From: Brevundimonas subvibrioides
GTDB lineage: Bacteria; Pseudomonadota; Alphaproteobacteria; Caulobacterales; Caulobacteraceae
DNA: 64,000 nt
Assembly (NCBI RefSeq): GCF_002280785.1
Contig: NZ_NCEQ01000003.1
Coordinates: forward strand, 1-64,000
Direction of reading: 5' to 3'
The position numbers were made by a program, and so were the translations under genes. The notes beneath the pieces were generated by a model. The model was not told the origin of the DNA. It worked only from the letters and a program-made list of their open reading frames with translations, and did not search any database. The stretch's first letter is position 1. Each line of letters starts with the position of its first letter. This document shows, one piece after another, positions 30,513 through 39,180 of the stretch.

Positions 30513-30787
30513 TCGCAGTCCTCCAGAGCCTATGGCGAAGGTTCGAAGGACGACAACTCAAGACAAGTCGTCAATCCCGCTCCAAGCCGCCGCTAACTGT
30601 CGGACAGAATAGAAGAAATCAGCGCAGCCAAAAACACCCTTTTATCTTGCCCTCCGACCCTTTTTGCAGATTGTCATCAATCGAAATCATGAACCGACAT
30701 AACCGATCCACAGTGATCATGTTCAGCCGCGCCGGCCGAAGCCACACGCACCGCCCCGTCATAGATCGCGTCGTGCGCCCGGATGAC
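30513..30787. other. Non-coding region upstream of relaxase, candidate origin of transfer
   Basis: No convincing gene. The region is AT-richer than the rest (around 30600-30700). It contains GACGAC at 30550-30555 mirrored by GTCGTC at 30567-30572, and the sequence GACAAGTCGTC at 30562-30572, an inverted relative of the GACGACTTGC repeats near 12.1 kb. Origins of transfer typically lie next to the relaxase gene and hold such inverted repeats, so this and the hairpin at 31966 are the two places to test. The nick site itself cannot be recognised. Confidence 0.4.
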
Positions 30788-30820
30788 AAACAAAAACCCG
30801 CCCGGCCGAAGCCGAGCGGG
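30788..30820 (-). terminator. Rho-independent terminator after the DUF2493 gene
   Basis: On the minus strand, CCCGCTCGGC-TTCG-GCCGGGCGGG (10-bp stem with one G-T pair, UUCG loop) followed by TTTTTGTTTG. It lies 24 bp past the stop of the DUF2493 gene and insulates it from the relaxase gene. Confidence 0.85.
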
Positions 30821-30843
30821 TCGTTGATCTCAGGTGCAATCTG

Positions 30844-31788
30844 TCAGGCTGCTCGAGCCTTGATGGAGACGTGCCGCAGCCCCGACTCCATCGCCTTCTG
30901 TCCAAGGTTGAGCGCGGGTCCGAACGGCCGTTGATCCACCCGTGCCCGATCCACCGAATGGACCAGGGTGAGGCAGACCTCCGGCTCAAGCGCGATCAGC
31001 TCGTCGTTCGCCCGGAAGGGAGCGGCCTTGCCGTGGGTGTCGAAATCCGCGCGGGCGAGGATCAGCTTCACCCCCTTCTGCTGGGCCCATTTGATCGCCA
31101 GCTTCTCGGATCCTTTCGCCCCGGTCGTCGCCAGAGCCATGTCCGGCCATTCCTGTTTGGCCCAGTTCAGGGCGTCGAAGATTCGGCCCGCATCCTCTGA
31201 CGTATCCGCCGTCGGCGCGCCCCGGAAGGCGATCACCGGACCGCCCGGATCCGCCTCTCCCGACTTCCGATTGCGGATCGCCCGGATCGCCTGTTTGGCT
31301 TCCAGCTGCGCGGCTGTCAGATGCGTTCCGCGCCGTGATCCTCGCCAGGCCGTCCAGACCTCGCCGGTCGCGACCGTCCAGGTTTCCGACGCCGCGTCCC
31401 GGATGAGTTCGCAGGCCTGCGTCGCCGCGTCTCCCGCTCTCGCCTTGGCCGTCGCTTCCTGAATTTCGGTGTCGGCGGCCTCCGATCCGTCGAAGTCCCG
31501 GTCGAGCGATCGCATCGTATCGCGCGCCCGGTCCGCGTCTCTCTCGATCCGCCCAGCCGCTGAATGGAAAGCGCCGATCAGGGCTTCGCCGATGAGCGTT
31601 TGATAGTCCTCGAGCGCGGTGTCGGAGATCACATCCAACAGCTCGGTCATGAGCGCGCGCCCGAGCTGGATCAGGGCGTCCTCGGTGGGATGCGGACGCT
31701 GATCGCCGAGCGAAGCCGACAGGTCGTCGAAGGCGGAGTCGGACTTCTGGGAAGCGGAGGCGGTGAAGGGATTGTTGTAGAAGGTCAT
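30844..31788 (-). CDS. DUF2493 (SLOG-like) protein of conjugative elements
   Basis: 314 residues from ATG 31788 (AAGGAATGTTCC upstream). The N-terminal half is helical and acidic. The C-terminal half carries the DUF2493 pattern: GGPVIAFRGAP, then ALNWAKQEWPDMALATTGAKGSEKLAIKWAQQKGVKLILARADFDTHGKAAPFRAND. That is a Rossmann-like SLOG fold with a conserved glycine-rich nucleotide-binding region. Proteins of this kind accompany trb/rlx-type ICEs, but the function is not known. It ends with a strong terminator and begins next to a 340-bp non-coding region with a long hairpin. Confidence 0.8.
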   Translation of the reverse strand: MTFYNNPFTASASQKSDSAFDDLSASLGDQRPHPTEDALIQLGRALMTELLDVISDTALEDYQTLIGEALIGAFHSAAGRIERDADRARDTMRSLDRDFDGSEAADTEIQEATAKARAGDAATQACELIRDAASETWTVATGEVWTAWRGSRRGTHLTAAQLEAKQAIRAIRNRKSGEADPGGPVIAFRGAPTADTSEDAGRIFDALNWAKQEWPDMALATTGAKGSEKLAIKWAQQKGVKLILARADFDTHGKAAPFRANDELIALEPEVCLTLVHSVDRARVDQRPFGPALNLGQKAMESGLRHVSIKARAA

Positions 31789-32132
31789 TGGAACATTCCT
31801 TGAGAATGTCGAGCGCCCCATGCGCAACGACCCCGGTTTTGGCCACAGCGGGGTCCCCGGCAGTCACCGGAGCGGAGGGCCCCTTGCCCTCCGTGGAGGG
31901 AATAAGGCGAAGCCGTTGACTTCCGGGGTGCTGTGACAAAATCGGAGGGCGTTGTGTGGGGGCAAGTCGTCGTCGCCCTTCGCGACGACGACACCATTCG
32001 GCGCCGTTGCGCCGATGCGGAAGACAGGCCAGCGATCTTCGGCGGAAGGGTTGGCGGCGAGCCGCCAACGGAGTGACGCGCTGAACAGGAGCGCCGATAT
32101 GCGGCCGCGCATCGCGCTAGAGCGATCCTGTT
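31789..32132. other. Non-coding region with a perfect 11-bp hairpin, second origin-of-transfer candidate
   Basis: No gene is supported. 31966-31976 GTCGTCGTCGC pairs perfectly with 31982-31992 GCGACGACGAC (loop CCTTC). The left arm overlaps GGCAAGTCGTC (31961-31971), the exact inverse of the 11-mer GACGACTTGCC at 12101. A second short inverted repeat GTTGGCGGC/GCCGCCAAC lies at 32051-32069, and CGGTTTTGGCCACAGCGGGG lies near 31844-31863. The DUF2493 promoter must also be here. Confidence 0.5.
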
Positions 32133-33038
32133 TTAGAGAAATTCTCCAAGCCCGGGAAAGGGATCGGACGGCGCCTCTGGCCAATGATTGGCGACGAACC
32201 TCAAAGGCGCAGCGCTGGTGGCGTAAACGAAGCGTGCGGCTTGAGTCACGATCTTGCGGTTCAGGGCCGGCACAGCCGCCGGCCCCCGGAACGCTTCCTC
32301 GAGCACATCCATGTAGTCCGCCGAATTCGTCCAGGCGAGCAGACGGCGTGGACCAACAGGCAGCACGACATAGGCGTCCCAGCGGCCAAATCCGTTGTGG
32401 CTTACCAACGGTCGATCGCAGGTTAGAAGCTCATGACGAGGTGTGACCATCGTGATGAGGCGCCGGGTCATTCCGTTCAAATGCGCGCCCAGTTTGGGGA
32501 GATCGCTGAGTTTTGGGATGAGGTGACCGCCGAGTATCTGAGCCGAAGGGCCGTCGAAGGCGGCCCGATACTCATCAAACGAAGGATCGCCCGGATTACG
32601 CTGCGCCTCGTAAAGATCCCGGCTCTGAGAGATGACATCGTTGTAGGTCCTGCGGGCCAGGGCCTGCAGTTGGGCCACGCGTATGGGATCCCTTTGCAAG
32701 AGAGACATAACAAACCTCGACAGACCGTCGTTGTGGCGCTTGGCCAGGAGGACCGGTCCGGGTTGCTCGAGAAGGTCGAAGACGTCCGACGCATCTTGAT
32801 CGACACGTCGAAAGAAGACTTTTTCGATGTAGTCGCGACGCGCTTCCGGCAGCGCTGGGACGGAGTACAGGTTCTCGACATAGCCGGTCTGGATCGGAAA
32901 TTTGGGGCGCGCGATCACCTGCGTGTGCGGACGCTGGAATTCCCACAGTTTCCGCTCAGGCCCTGCCCACCTCTTCAGATAGAACTGCGGCACATAGTGG
33001 TGACGCCAGGAGTCGGACTGTGAAGGCGCCGCAGGCAT
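32133..33038 (-). CDS. DUF4238 protein, possible phage-defence or nuclease-like cargo
   Basis: 301 residues from ATG 33038; the reading from a TTG at 33071 is less likely. The opening HHYVPQFYLKRWA is the hallmark of DUF4238, continued by KLWEFQRP, VENLYS and, in the second half, LLTCDRPLVSHN and YVVLPVGPRRLLAWTN. The DP[L/V] and N..P elements typical of the family are visible. Its activity is unproven; family members often occur in defence islands and mobile elements. It is a single gene between the DUF2493 gene and the gcrA-like gene, with the gcrA terminator just upstream. Confidence 0.8.
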   Translation of the reverse strand: MPAAPSQSDSWRHHYVPQFYLKRWAGPERKLWEFQRPHTQVIARPKFPIQTGYVENLYSVPALPEARRDYIEKVFFRRVDQDASDVFDLLEQPGPVLLAKRHNDGLSRFVMSLLQRDPIRVAQLQALARRTYNDVISQSRDLYEAQRNPGDPSFDEYRAAFDGPSAQILGGHLIPKLSDLPKLGAHLNGMTRRLITMVTPRHELLTCDRPLVSHNGFGRWDAYVVLPVGPRRLLAWTNSADYMDVLEEAFRGPAAVPALNRKIVTQAARFVYATSAAPLRFVANHWPEAPSDPFPGLGEFL

Positions 33039-33159
33039 TTGTCGTCTTACCTCTGGGACCGCACGACGCAATGCCTGTGACTGGCCATGCCTGATGCGCG
33101 CGGTCAGCGGCCCTTGGCGAAGCCCGAATCCGGCGGGATATGCCCAATCTCCCGAACTA

Positions 33160-33191
33160 AGAAAAACGGCGACCTCGCAGAGGCCGCCGTT
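33160..33191 (-). terminator. Rho-independent terminator after the GcrA-like gene
   Basis: Minus strand AACGGCGGCCTC-TGC-GAGGTCGCCGTT (12-bp stem with one G-T pair) followed by TTTC. It lies 43 bp beyond the stop of the gcrA-like gene and fits a transcript ending there. Confidence 0.8.
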
Positions 33192-33233
33192 CAGTTCATT
33201 GTAACCAAGGTTTGCAGCTCGGACAGGTGGATC

Positions 33234-33698
33234 TCAGGTAAGCCGCGCCAGACGTTCGAGGCCGCGGAAGTTTTCTGGCGTCGGTCGATAGGCGACTGAC
33301 GCGTGCGAAGCGCAAAAGGCTCCGCGCGCAATCGGCTGACCGCACAGGCTAAAATCTGCCGCTCCAGGTTCGCCGAAAGGCCAACGACACTCGCAGCGTC
33401 GAACTGACAGGACGGTCGCCAGACCATGTTCCGTCGCAACTTCGGGAGCAGTATCGATGGTCTGAACAGTGATGGAGCGGGCCGGTGCGTGCTGCGGTGT
33501 GTCACGACTGACGACAGGGCGTTTGGGCGGTCGGCCGGATCGACCAGCAGACAGGCCCATTCTATGGACCTTGCCGAGCACAGCGCTTCGGCTGATGCCA
33601 TTGGCAAGATCGCGTGCGATCTGGTCGGCGGTCTGGCCCTCGAGCCAGAGGCTCTTCATGCGACTGATGCGGTCTTCGGTCCAGGCAGAGGCGGTCAT
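33234..33698 (-). CDS. gcrA: GcrA-family cell-cycle regulator carried by the element
   Basis: 154 residues. The N-terminal DNA-binding domain is clear: AWTEDRISRMKSLWLEGQTADQIARDL, then SRSAVLGKVHRMGLSAGR. The C-terminal sigma-factor-contacting part has CRWPFGEPGAADFSLCGQPIARGAFCASH. GcrA binds DNA carrying m6A in GANTC sites together with sigma-70 and drives CtrA-cycle genes in Caulobacterales. Chromosomes have their own gcrA, so a copy beside ssb and parB-like genes suggests the element couples its expression to host replication (inference). It is flanked by its own terminator. Confidence 0.88.
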   Translation of the reverse strand: MTASAWTEDRISRMKSLWLEGQTADQIARDLANGISRSAVLGKVHRMGLSAGRSGRPPKRPVVSRDTPQHAPARSITVQTIDTAPEVATEHGLATVLSVRRCECRWPFGEPGAADFSLCGQPIARGAFCASHASVAYRPTPENFRGLERLARLT

Positions 33699-33773
33699 GG
33701 GACGTTCCCGGTTGACGAGCCCGATCGGCTCGCCTCGCGCCGCCCTCCCTTTCCCTTCACCACAAAGGAAAGG

Positions 33774-33797
33774 GGCCCGACGCTTTCGCGCCGGGCC
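33774..33797 (-). terminator. Hairpin after the first SSB gene
   Basis: Minus strand GGCCCGGCGC-GAAA-GCGTCGGGCC (10-bp stem with one mismatch, GAAA loop) followed by CCTTTCCTTTG. It lies 20 bp past the ssb stop. The U-tract is poor, so termination may be partial. Confidence 0.55.
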
Positions 33798-33817
33798 GCT
33801 GCCGTCTTGTCACCAGA

Positions 33818-34246
33818 TCAAAACGGAATGTCGTCGTTCAGGTCGTATCCGCTCGCGGGTTCTTGAACCTGACGGCCTGTGTCGCCGGCGTCCCCCTCAC
33901 CACCGTCGGAGGATTCACGCCTGTTCTTCAGGCGGATGTCGCCGACGACCACCCGCATGTCATAGTGCTCGACGCCATCCTTGCCCGTCCAGGTGTCGTT
34001 CTCGACGTGGCCCTGGATCACGACGCGACTTCCCTTGCGGGCAAAGGAGCCGATGTATTTCTCGGCGGTCGCCTCGTTGAAGCAGATGCAGTTGAAGCCG
34101 GTAGTGCGTTCGCCCGGCGTACCATCGGCCTTACGGAAACGGGTGGTCTCGAGCACGCGGAAGGTCGCGCGTTTCTTGCCCGATCCCTGAGCGGAAAGGA
34201 CGGAGGGATTAGCCGTCAGATAGCCTTCGATGATCACGGTTTGCAT
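33818..34246 (-). CDS. ssb: Single-stranded DNA-binding protein 1
   Basis: 142 residues with an OB-fold: VIIEGYLTANPSVLSAQGSGKKRATFRVLETTRFR, FNCICFNEATAEKYIGSFARKGSRVVIQGHVENDTW, YDMRVVVGDIRL. A low-complexity linker and the acidic tip DLNDDIPF follow, which recruits replication and repair partners. ICEs encode SSBs to protect the transferred strand. The start has the leader CAGGAGACTGACATG, identical to that of the next gene upstream. Confidence 0.9.
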   Translation of the reverse strand: MQTVIIEGYLTANPSVLSAQGSGKKRATFRVLETTRFRKADGTPGERTTGFNCICFNEATAEKYIGSFARKGSRVVIQGHVENDTWTGKDGVEHYDMRVVVGDIRLKNRRESSDGGEGDAGDTGRQVQEPASGYDLNDDIPF

Positions 34247-34277
34247 GTCAGTCTCCTGATGAATGGTGGTTGAGGGG

Positions 34278-34634
34278 TCAGGCGGCGGCGCGATCGGCGC
34301 CGTTGTCGCGGGCGTCGCGGTCTTCGGCCCAGTCGAGGACGGTGAGCCGGTTGACGACCAGTTCCTTGGCAGTCCGCTCGGTCCCGTTTTTTGCGGTGTA
34401 GGCTGTGTCGATGAAGGCTCCGATGACCACAGCCTCGCAGCCCTGAGCCAGGCCGCGGGCGATGACCTTCTCGTTCAGGCCCTTGGACCAGCTCACACAG
34501 TTGACGCCGACGAGCCGGTCCTTACCGGCGTTGTCGACGCCGCGGCTTTCGAGCAGGCGGAACACAGCCTTGCCGAAGTCGTCGGTGATCTGGGGGTCGG
34601 CCGCCAACCGGCCGGTGAACATCACGTTCTGCAT
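34278..34634 (-). CDS. Single-stranded DNA-binding protein-like paralogue 2, no acidic tip
   Basis: 118 residues from ATG 34634. The pattern MQNVMFTGRLAADPQI, KAVFRLLESR, LVGVNCVSWSKGLNEKVIARGLAQGCEAVVIGAF and TAKELVVNRLTVLDWA follows the OB-fold of SSB, but the protein ends in DNGADRAAA without the DDIPF tip, so it should bind DNA without recruiting SSB partners. Its start context CAGGAGACTGACATG is the same 15 bases as in the other gene, indicating duplication. It lies 31 bp upstream of ssb in the same operon. Confidence 0.8.
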   Translation of the reverse strand: MQNVMFTGRLAADPQITDDFGKAVFRLLESRGVDNAGKDRLVGVNCVSWSKGLNEKVIARGLAQGCEAVVIGAFIDTAYTAKNGTERTAKELVVNRLTVLDWAEDRDARDNGADRAAA

Positions 34635-34755
34635 GTCAGTCTCCTGGATATCCGAAGCGTCGAGAAAGCCGATCTCCCCCATCCCGCTTCACCCGGGACC
34701 TCCCTTCCTCCCGACCTCCTCTCCCGGACGGGCCTTCGCCCCGCCCGGCTTCAAC

Positions 34756-37700
34756 TCAGGCCGCCGCACCGTCGAGGACGGTCTGCACCGGATGACGACG
34801 CAACACCGCCTCAACCACCTTCGGCTGATCCACCGGCACGAAGACCCGCGGCGTGAAGGCGATGATCTCTACGAAGCATCCGAGCGCGACCAAGGCGTCG
34901 CGGTCGGTCCGGCCGCCGACCACCTCGATGCGCCACCGATCCATGACCCGCGCCCGCTTGAGCCACAGACCGCCCTCGAGCGAGAGTTGGACACTGCGAT
35001 CCACGAGCGTCGCAAGGGTCCGTGCGCCATCGGACCAGGCGTCGCCGACTTCGGTGAGGCCGAGCGCGGACTTGAGCGCCCGCGCCTGAACCCCGTCGAG
35101 GACACGGCCCAGCCAGCGCCGCCCGTCCGGCGCGCGAACGCGCCGGACCGAACAGCCGCGCGCCGGCAGCCGGCCCCAGATCGGGAGCAGCAGCCCGGTC
35201 GCCAGGGTCAGCTCGCGCGTCCGCCACGGATCGGTTCCTGCGACCTCCTCGTCCCAGACCCGGCGCCACTCGTCGGTCTCGACCATCTTCCAGGACGACT
35301 CGTCAAATGCCTTCTCAGGCATCGTCTGGCGGTCGTCGGGTCGGACCAGCCGCACGGCGGCGACCAGCCGATCCTCCTCCGTCGCCGTGGTCAGGCCCAG
35401 TTCGGCGATCGCGGCCCGCCCCGACTTCTCGTTGACGACCAGCTGGTGGGCAACCTCCTCGGCCCGGATCAGGGCGTCGTCCGAGCATAGGATCTCACGC
35501 CGGACCTTGAGAGAGAAGGTGACGAGCGCCGTCTCGGCGCCGGTCGAGACATCCGTCCGGATCACCTCCTGATCCGTCACCTCCAGCTCCTCGGCCTCGA
35601 TGTCCTCCAGACCGCGATCCAGATCGCCGGACGCGGCGGCCCGTTCGAGGATGCCCGACAGAATGCGATCGAAGTCCGCGAACAGGGCGTTCTGGTCGGC
35701 GATGCGCAGGGCCAGCAGCCGGTTCAGGAAGGTGTGGATCGGCGGCAGATCGTCCGAAGGCTTCAGTCCCCCGTCAGCGTCGAGCAGTTTGAGACTGGTC
35801 TTCACCATGAAGGTCTCAAGCGTCATGGACTCGAGCTCGCCGAAGGTCAGCGCGCCGTAAAAGACCAGCAGGGCCCGGCGCGCCCAGGGGCTTTCGAGAT
35901 TGTCCTCGGCGCGGAACAGACCCGCCCCGGCGGTGCGGCGCTCGCCCCGCGTCAGGGCTCCCAGCGAGTCCAGACGACGCGCGATCGTCGAGGTGAAGCG
36001 CTTCTCGCCCTGGATGTCGGTGGTGACCGGGCGAAACAGGGGCGCCGACGCCTGATGCGTCCGGTGGCTACGGCCCAGACCCTGGATGGCGGCGTCCGCC
36101 CGCCAGCCCGGCTCGACCAGATAGTGGACGCGGCGCTGCTGGTTCGGAGCGGAAAGGTCGGCGTGATAGCTCCGGCCCGTGCCCCCGGCGTCCGAGAAGA
36201 TCAGCACCCGCTTGCGGCCCGACATGAAGGCGTCGGTCTCGGCGCGGGCGGCGGAAGCGCCACGCCGCTCGACGACCCGACGACCCTCCCGGACGACGAC
36301 CCGACGGGATCGGCCGGTGATCTCCGCGACGGTGTCCGTGCCGAAAGCTTCCAGAAGGGCGTCGAGCACGCCGGGCACGGCGGGCAGACAGGCCATCCTC
36401 GCGATCAAAGCCTCGCGCCGCGCCAGCGCCTCCTGGCTGACGGCGGGACGCCCATCGTCCATCACCGAGACCATGACGATATTGCCGTCGCCGTCTTCGA
36501 TCGCCTCCATCAGGTGAACGGGGAAGGCCTCGCGCAGATAGTCGAGGACATATTCGCGCGGGGTCAGATCGATCGAGAGGTTGTTCCACTCCTCAGGCGG
36601 GACGGAGGACAGCCGACGCTCCATTACCGCCTCGTTGGTCGAGACGATCTGGACCACTGCCGACCGTTCCGATGCCAGGTCATCGCGGATTGCGGCGATC
36701 AGGCTCGGCGCTTTCAGGCCGGCCAGCAGATGGCCGAAGAAGCGCAACTTGGCCCCCTCGAACGCCGAGTGAACCGCAGAAGCCGCCTGGCCGCTCTTGG
36801 GCTTGCCATCTTCGTCGCTCAGGCCCGTGGCCTTGAGCGCTTCTGCGAGGTTGGCGTGGATCAGCTGGAAGGCGTCGGCCCAGGCGTCCCAGATCCCGAT
36901 GTCATCGGAGGTCAGGGGGTGGACGAGGGGCTCGTATTCGACGCCCTCGAACGACAGCGACCGGGCCACATAGAGCCCCAGCGCCTTGAGCTCGCGCGCC
37001 ACCAGCTCCATGGCTGCGACCCCGCCCCGGTCCATGGCGTCGAGGAAGTCCGCCCGGGACATGAAGGGCGCCTTGGGCCCGCCCCAGAGGCCGAGACGGG
37101 CGGCGTAGGCGAGGTTCTCCGCCGTCGTCGCGCCGGTCGCCGAGACATAGAGGATCCGCGCGTTCGGCAGCCGGTTCTGCAGGGCCAGGCCGGCCATACC
37201 CTGCAGGGACGCCTTCCTGGTGCCGCGCGCGCCCTTGCCGCCGCCTGCGGCATTGGCCATGGCATGGGCCTCGTCGAAGGCGATGACACCGTCGAAGTCC
37301 TCGCCGAGCCAGGCGACGATCTGGTCGAGCCGAGATTGACGTCCGCCACGCGCGGGCTGGCGCAGGGTGGCGTAGGTGGTGAACAGGATGCCGCGATCCA
37401 GACGCACCCCCTCGCCCTGTTTCCAGCTCGACAGCGGCACGATGTCGTGGGCGCCGCCGCCGATCGCCGACCAGTCTCGCCGCGCATCCTCCAGCAGGGC
37501 GTCGTTCCGTGACAGCCACAGGGCGCGCACCCGGCCCTGGGCCATGTTGTCGGCGACGATCGCCGCGATCTGGCGGCCCTTGCCGCACCCGGTGCCGTCG
37601 CCGAGGAAGAAGCCGCGCCGGAACTGGATCGCGTCGGCGTCGTCATCGCGGACCAGCACGACCTCATGCGCGGCTTCGCCGAGCTGGAACCGGCCCGGCA

Positions 37701-39027
37701 GATAAGCTGCGTGGGCTTCGCCGGCGTAGATCACGGTCTCGGTCTGGGCGTCGGAGATCCGCCCGTCGCCCCGTAAAGCGGGCGGCAGCACCGGGCGATA
37801 GGTCGGCGCCGGCGGCGCGACCGAGGCCATGGGGCCCGATTCCACCAGCGGTGAGGGATGCGGCCGCGGATCGGGCAGGACGATCCGGGCAAGGGCGTGA
37901 GCCTGGTAGAGGCCGACATCGCGCCCTTCGCCCTGCCAGACAAGGACCTCATAGGCGAGCGGCGTCGCGCCCGCGAGGAAGGCGAGCCGACCGGCGGGCA
38001 GGGTCACCGTGCGCTCGCGTGGCGAGAGCCAAGCCGCGGCGTCCAGCGTCAGCCGCACGCGAGGCTTGGCGGAACCACGTCCGGGGAAGGCGGCGACGAC
38101 GCGGGCGGTCGCCTCCAGGGCGTCGGGCTGGTGCAGCAGACCGTCCCAAGCGCTCGTTTCGGCCCGGTCCATCACCAGCAGACCTGTTTCGACGGATGTG
38201 CCGTGTTTGGCGAAGGCGCGCCCCGGAAAGGCCACGGCGCCGACCATGACACCGTGGTGTTCGAGCGTGCGCCCGAAGCCGGTATCGGCCAAGGCGGTCA
38301 GCGGCACGATTGCAGTCATCCGCCCTCCGTCCGCCAGGACCTTAAGGGCGGCGATCAGGTGGGCGTCGAGGTCCGAGAAGGGCGGGTTGCAGACGACCAC
38401 GTCGAACGCGCCAGCCTGCCTGAGCAGGTCTGGCAGATGGCGACCGTCGTGTCGGCTCCGGCTGGCTCCGACGAACAATCCATCCAGCAGGGCCGCCCGC
38501 GCCGGTGCGATCTCGTTGAGGGTCAGCGTCCCGCCGCAGGCTTCCGCCACCACAGCGAGAAGGCCTGTGCCGGCCGAAGGCTCCAGCACAATGTCGCCGG
38601 GACGAACCTGTGCGGCCAGGACGGCCAGCGCGGCGAACTGGGGCGGCGTGGAGAACTGGTCGAGCGCGACCTGTTCCTCGCTACGGCGCGAGTGGGTCAG
38701 GCCCAGCGTCGACACCGACGCCAGCAGCGCGGCAACTTCGGCGGGAGAGTCCTCAAGCCGGCCCACCTGCGGCGCCAGACGCCTGATCTGCAGCACCGTC
38801 GCGGCCTCGATCGCGTCATAGGCGTCGCGCCAGGACCAGCCGCCCTCGGCGTCGGACGCTCCGAAGGCGGTGGTCATGATCCCGGCGACTAGTTTGCGGT
38901 CGAGGGGCCGCGATCGCGCCAGCTGGGTCGAGAGCGCCCGGGCCGCCGCCAGGATGTTGGCGGCGACATCCGAGGTGGGATCGGCGAACAGATCCAGGGA
39001 GTGAGGCGGCGTGAGGGTCGAGGTCAT
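34756..39027 (-). CDS. Strawberry-notch-family helicase with N-terminal methyltransferase domain
   Basis: 1423 residues from ATG 39027. Order: an N6-adenine methyltransferase-like domain with VLEPSAGTGLLAVVAEA and VVCNPPFSDLDAHL (about 115-220). Then an SF2 helicase with GDGTGCGKGRQIAAIVADN (Walker A), IAFDEAHAMAN (DEAH box) and LYVSATGAT. Then the C-terminal helicase part with RVLIFSDAGGTGRSYHADLSAPNQQRR and QGLGRSHRTHQ. Such methylase-helicase proteins are large passengers of ICEs and phages; anti-restriction or DNA protection on entry is a reasonable guess, not shown. It lies between ssb genes and parB. Confidence 0.9.
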   Translation of the reverse strand: MTSTLTPPHSLDLFADPTSDVAANILAAARALSTQLARSRPLDRKLVAGIMTTAFGASDAEGGWSWRDAYDAIEAATVLQIRRLAPQVGRLEDSPAEVAALLASVSTLGLTHSRRSEEQVALDQFSTPPQFAALAVLAAQVRPGDIVLEPSAGTGLLAVVAEACGGTLTLNEIAPARAALLDGLFVGASRSRHDGRHLPDLLRQAGAFDVVVCNPPFSDLDAHLIAALKVLADGGRMTAIVPLTALADTGFGRTLEHHGVMVGAVAFPGRAFAKHGTSVETGLLVMDRAETSAWDGLLHQPDALEATARVVAAFPGRGSAKPRVRLTLDAAAWLSPRERTVTLPAGRLAFLAGATPLAYEVLVWQGEGRDVGLYQAHALARIVLPDPRPHPSPLVESGPMASVAPPAPTYRPVLPPALRGDGRISDAQTETVIYAGEAHAAYLPGRFQLGEAAHEVVLVRDDDADAIQFRRGFFLGDGTGCGKGRQIAAIVADNMAQGRVRALWLSRNDALLEDARRDWSAIGGGAHDIVPLSSWKQGEGVRLDRGILFTTYATLRQPARGGRQSRLDQIVAWLGEDFDGVIAFDEAHAMANAAGGGKGARGTRKASLQGMAGLALQNRLPNARILYVSATGATTAENLAYAARLGLWGGPKAPFMSRADFLDAMDRGGVAAMELVARELKALGLYVARSLSFEGVEYEPLVHPLTSDDIGIWDAWADAFQLIHANLAEALKATGLSDEDGKPKSGQAASAVHSAFEGAKLRFFGHLLAGLKAPSLIAAIRDDLASERSAVVQIVSTNEAVMERRLSSVPPEEWNNLSIDLTPREYVLDYLREAFPVHLMEAIEDGDGNIVMVSVMDDGRPAVSQEALARREALIARMACLPAVPGVLDALLEAFGTDTVAEITGRSRRVVVREGRRVVERRGASAARAETDAFMSGRKRVLIFSDAGGTGRSYHADLSAPNQQRRVHYLVEPGWRADAAIQGLGRSHRTHQASAPLFRPVTTDIQGEKRFTSTIARRLDSLGALTRGERRTAGAGLFRAEDNLESPWARRALLVFYGALTFGELESMTLETFMVKTSLKLLDADGGLKPSDDLPPIHTFLNRLLALRIADQNALFADFDRILSGILERAAASGDLDRGLEDIEAEELEVTDQEVIRTDVSTGAETALVTFSLKVRREILCSDDALIRAEEVAHQLVVNEKSGRAAIAELGLTTATEEDRLVAAVRLVRPDDRQTMPEKAFDESSWKMVETDEWRRVWDEEVAGTDPWRTRELTLATGLLLPIWGRLPARGCSVRRVRAPDGRRWLGRVLDGVQARALKSALGLTEVGDAWSDGARTLATLVDRSVQLSLEGGLWLKRARVMDRWRIEVVGGRTDRDALVALGCFVEIIAFTPRVFVPVDQPKVVEAVLRRHPVQTVLDGAAA

Positions 39028-39127
39028 GATCAGCTCCGATCGCCTGGAGCGGAGGGCTCCTCCCTCTCGGTCCTCCAGGTCGCCTCGCCCCGCCCTCCCT
39101 CCACCTCCCGGCGCCTCGCCGATCACA

Positions 39128-39164
39128 GCAAAAACGCCGCCCCGGCCGAAGCTGGGACGGCGTT
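39128..39164 (-). terminator. Rho-independent terminator after the ParB-like gene
   Basis: Minus strand AACGCCGTCCCAGC-TTCG-GCCGGGGCGGCGTT (14-bp stem with one mismatch and one G-T pair, UUCG loop) followed by TTTTGC. It starts 17 bp past the parB stop and separates it from the large helicase gene. Confidence 0.8.
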
Positions 39165-39180
39165 CAGGGCTCACCAACTG

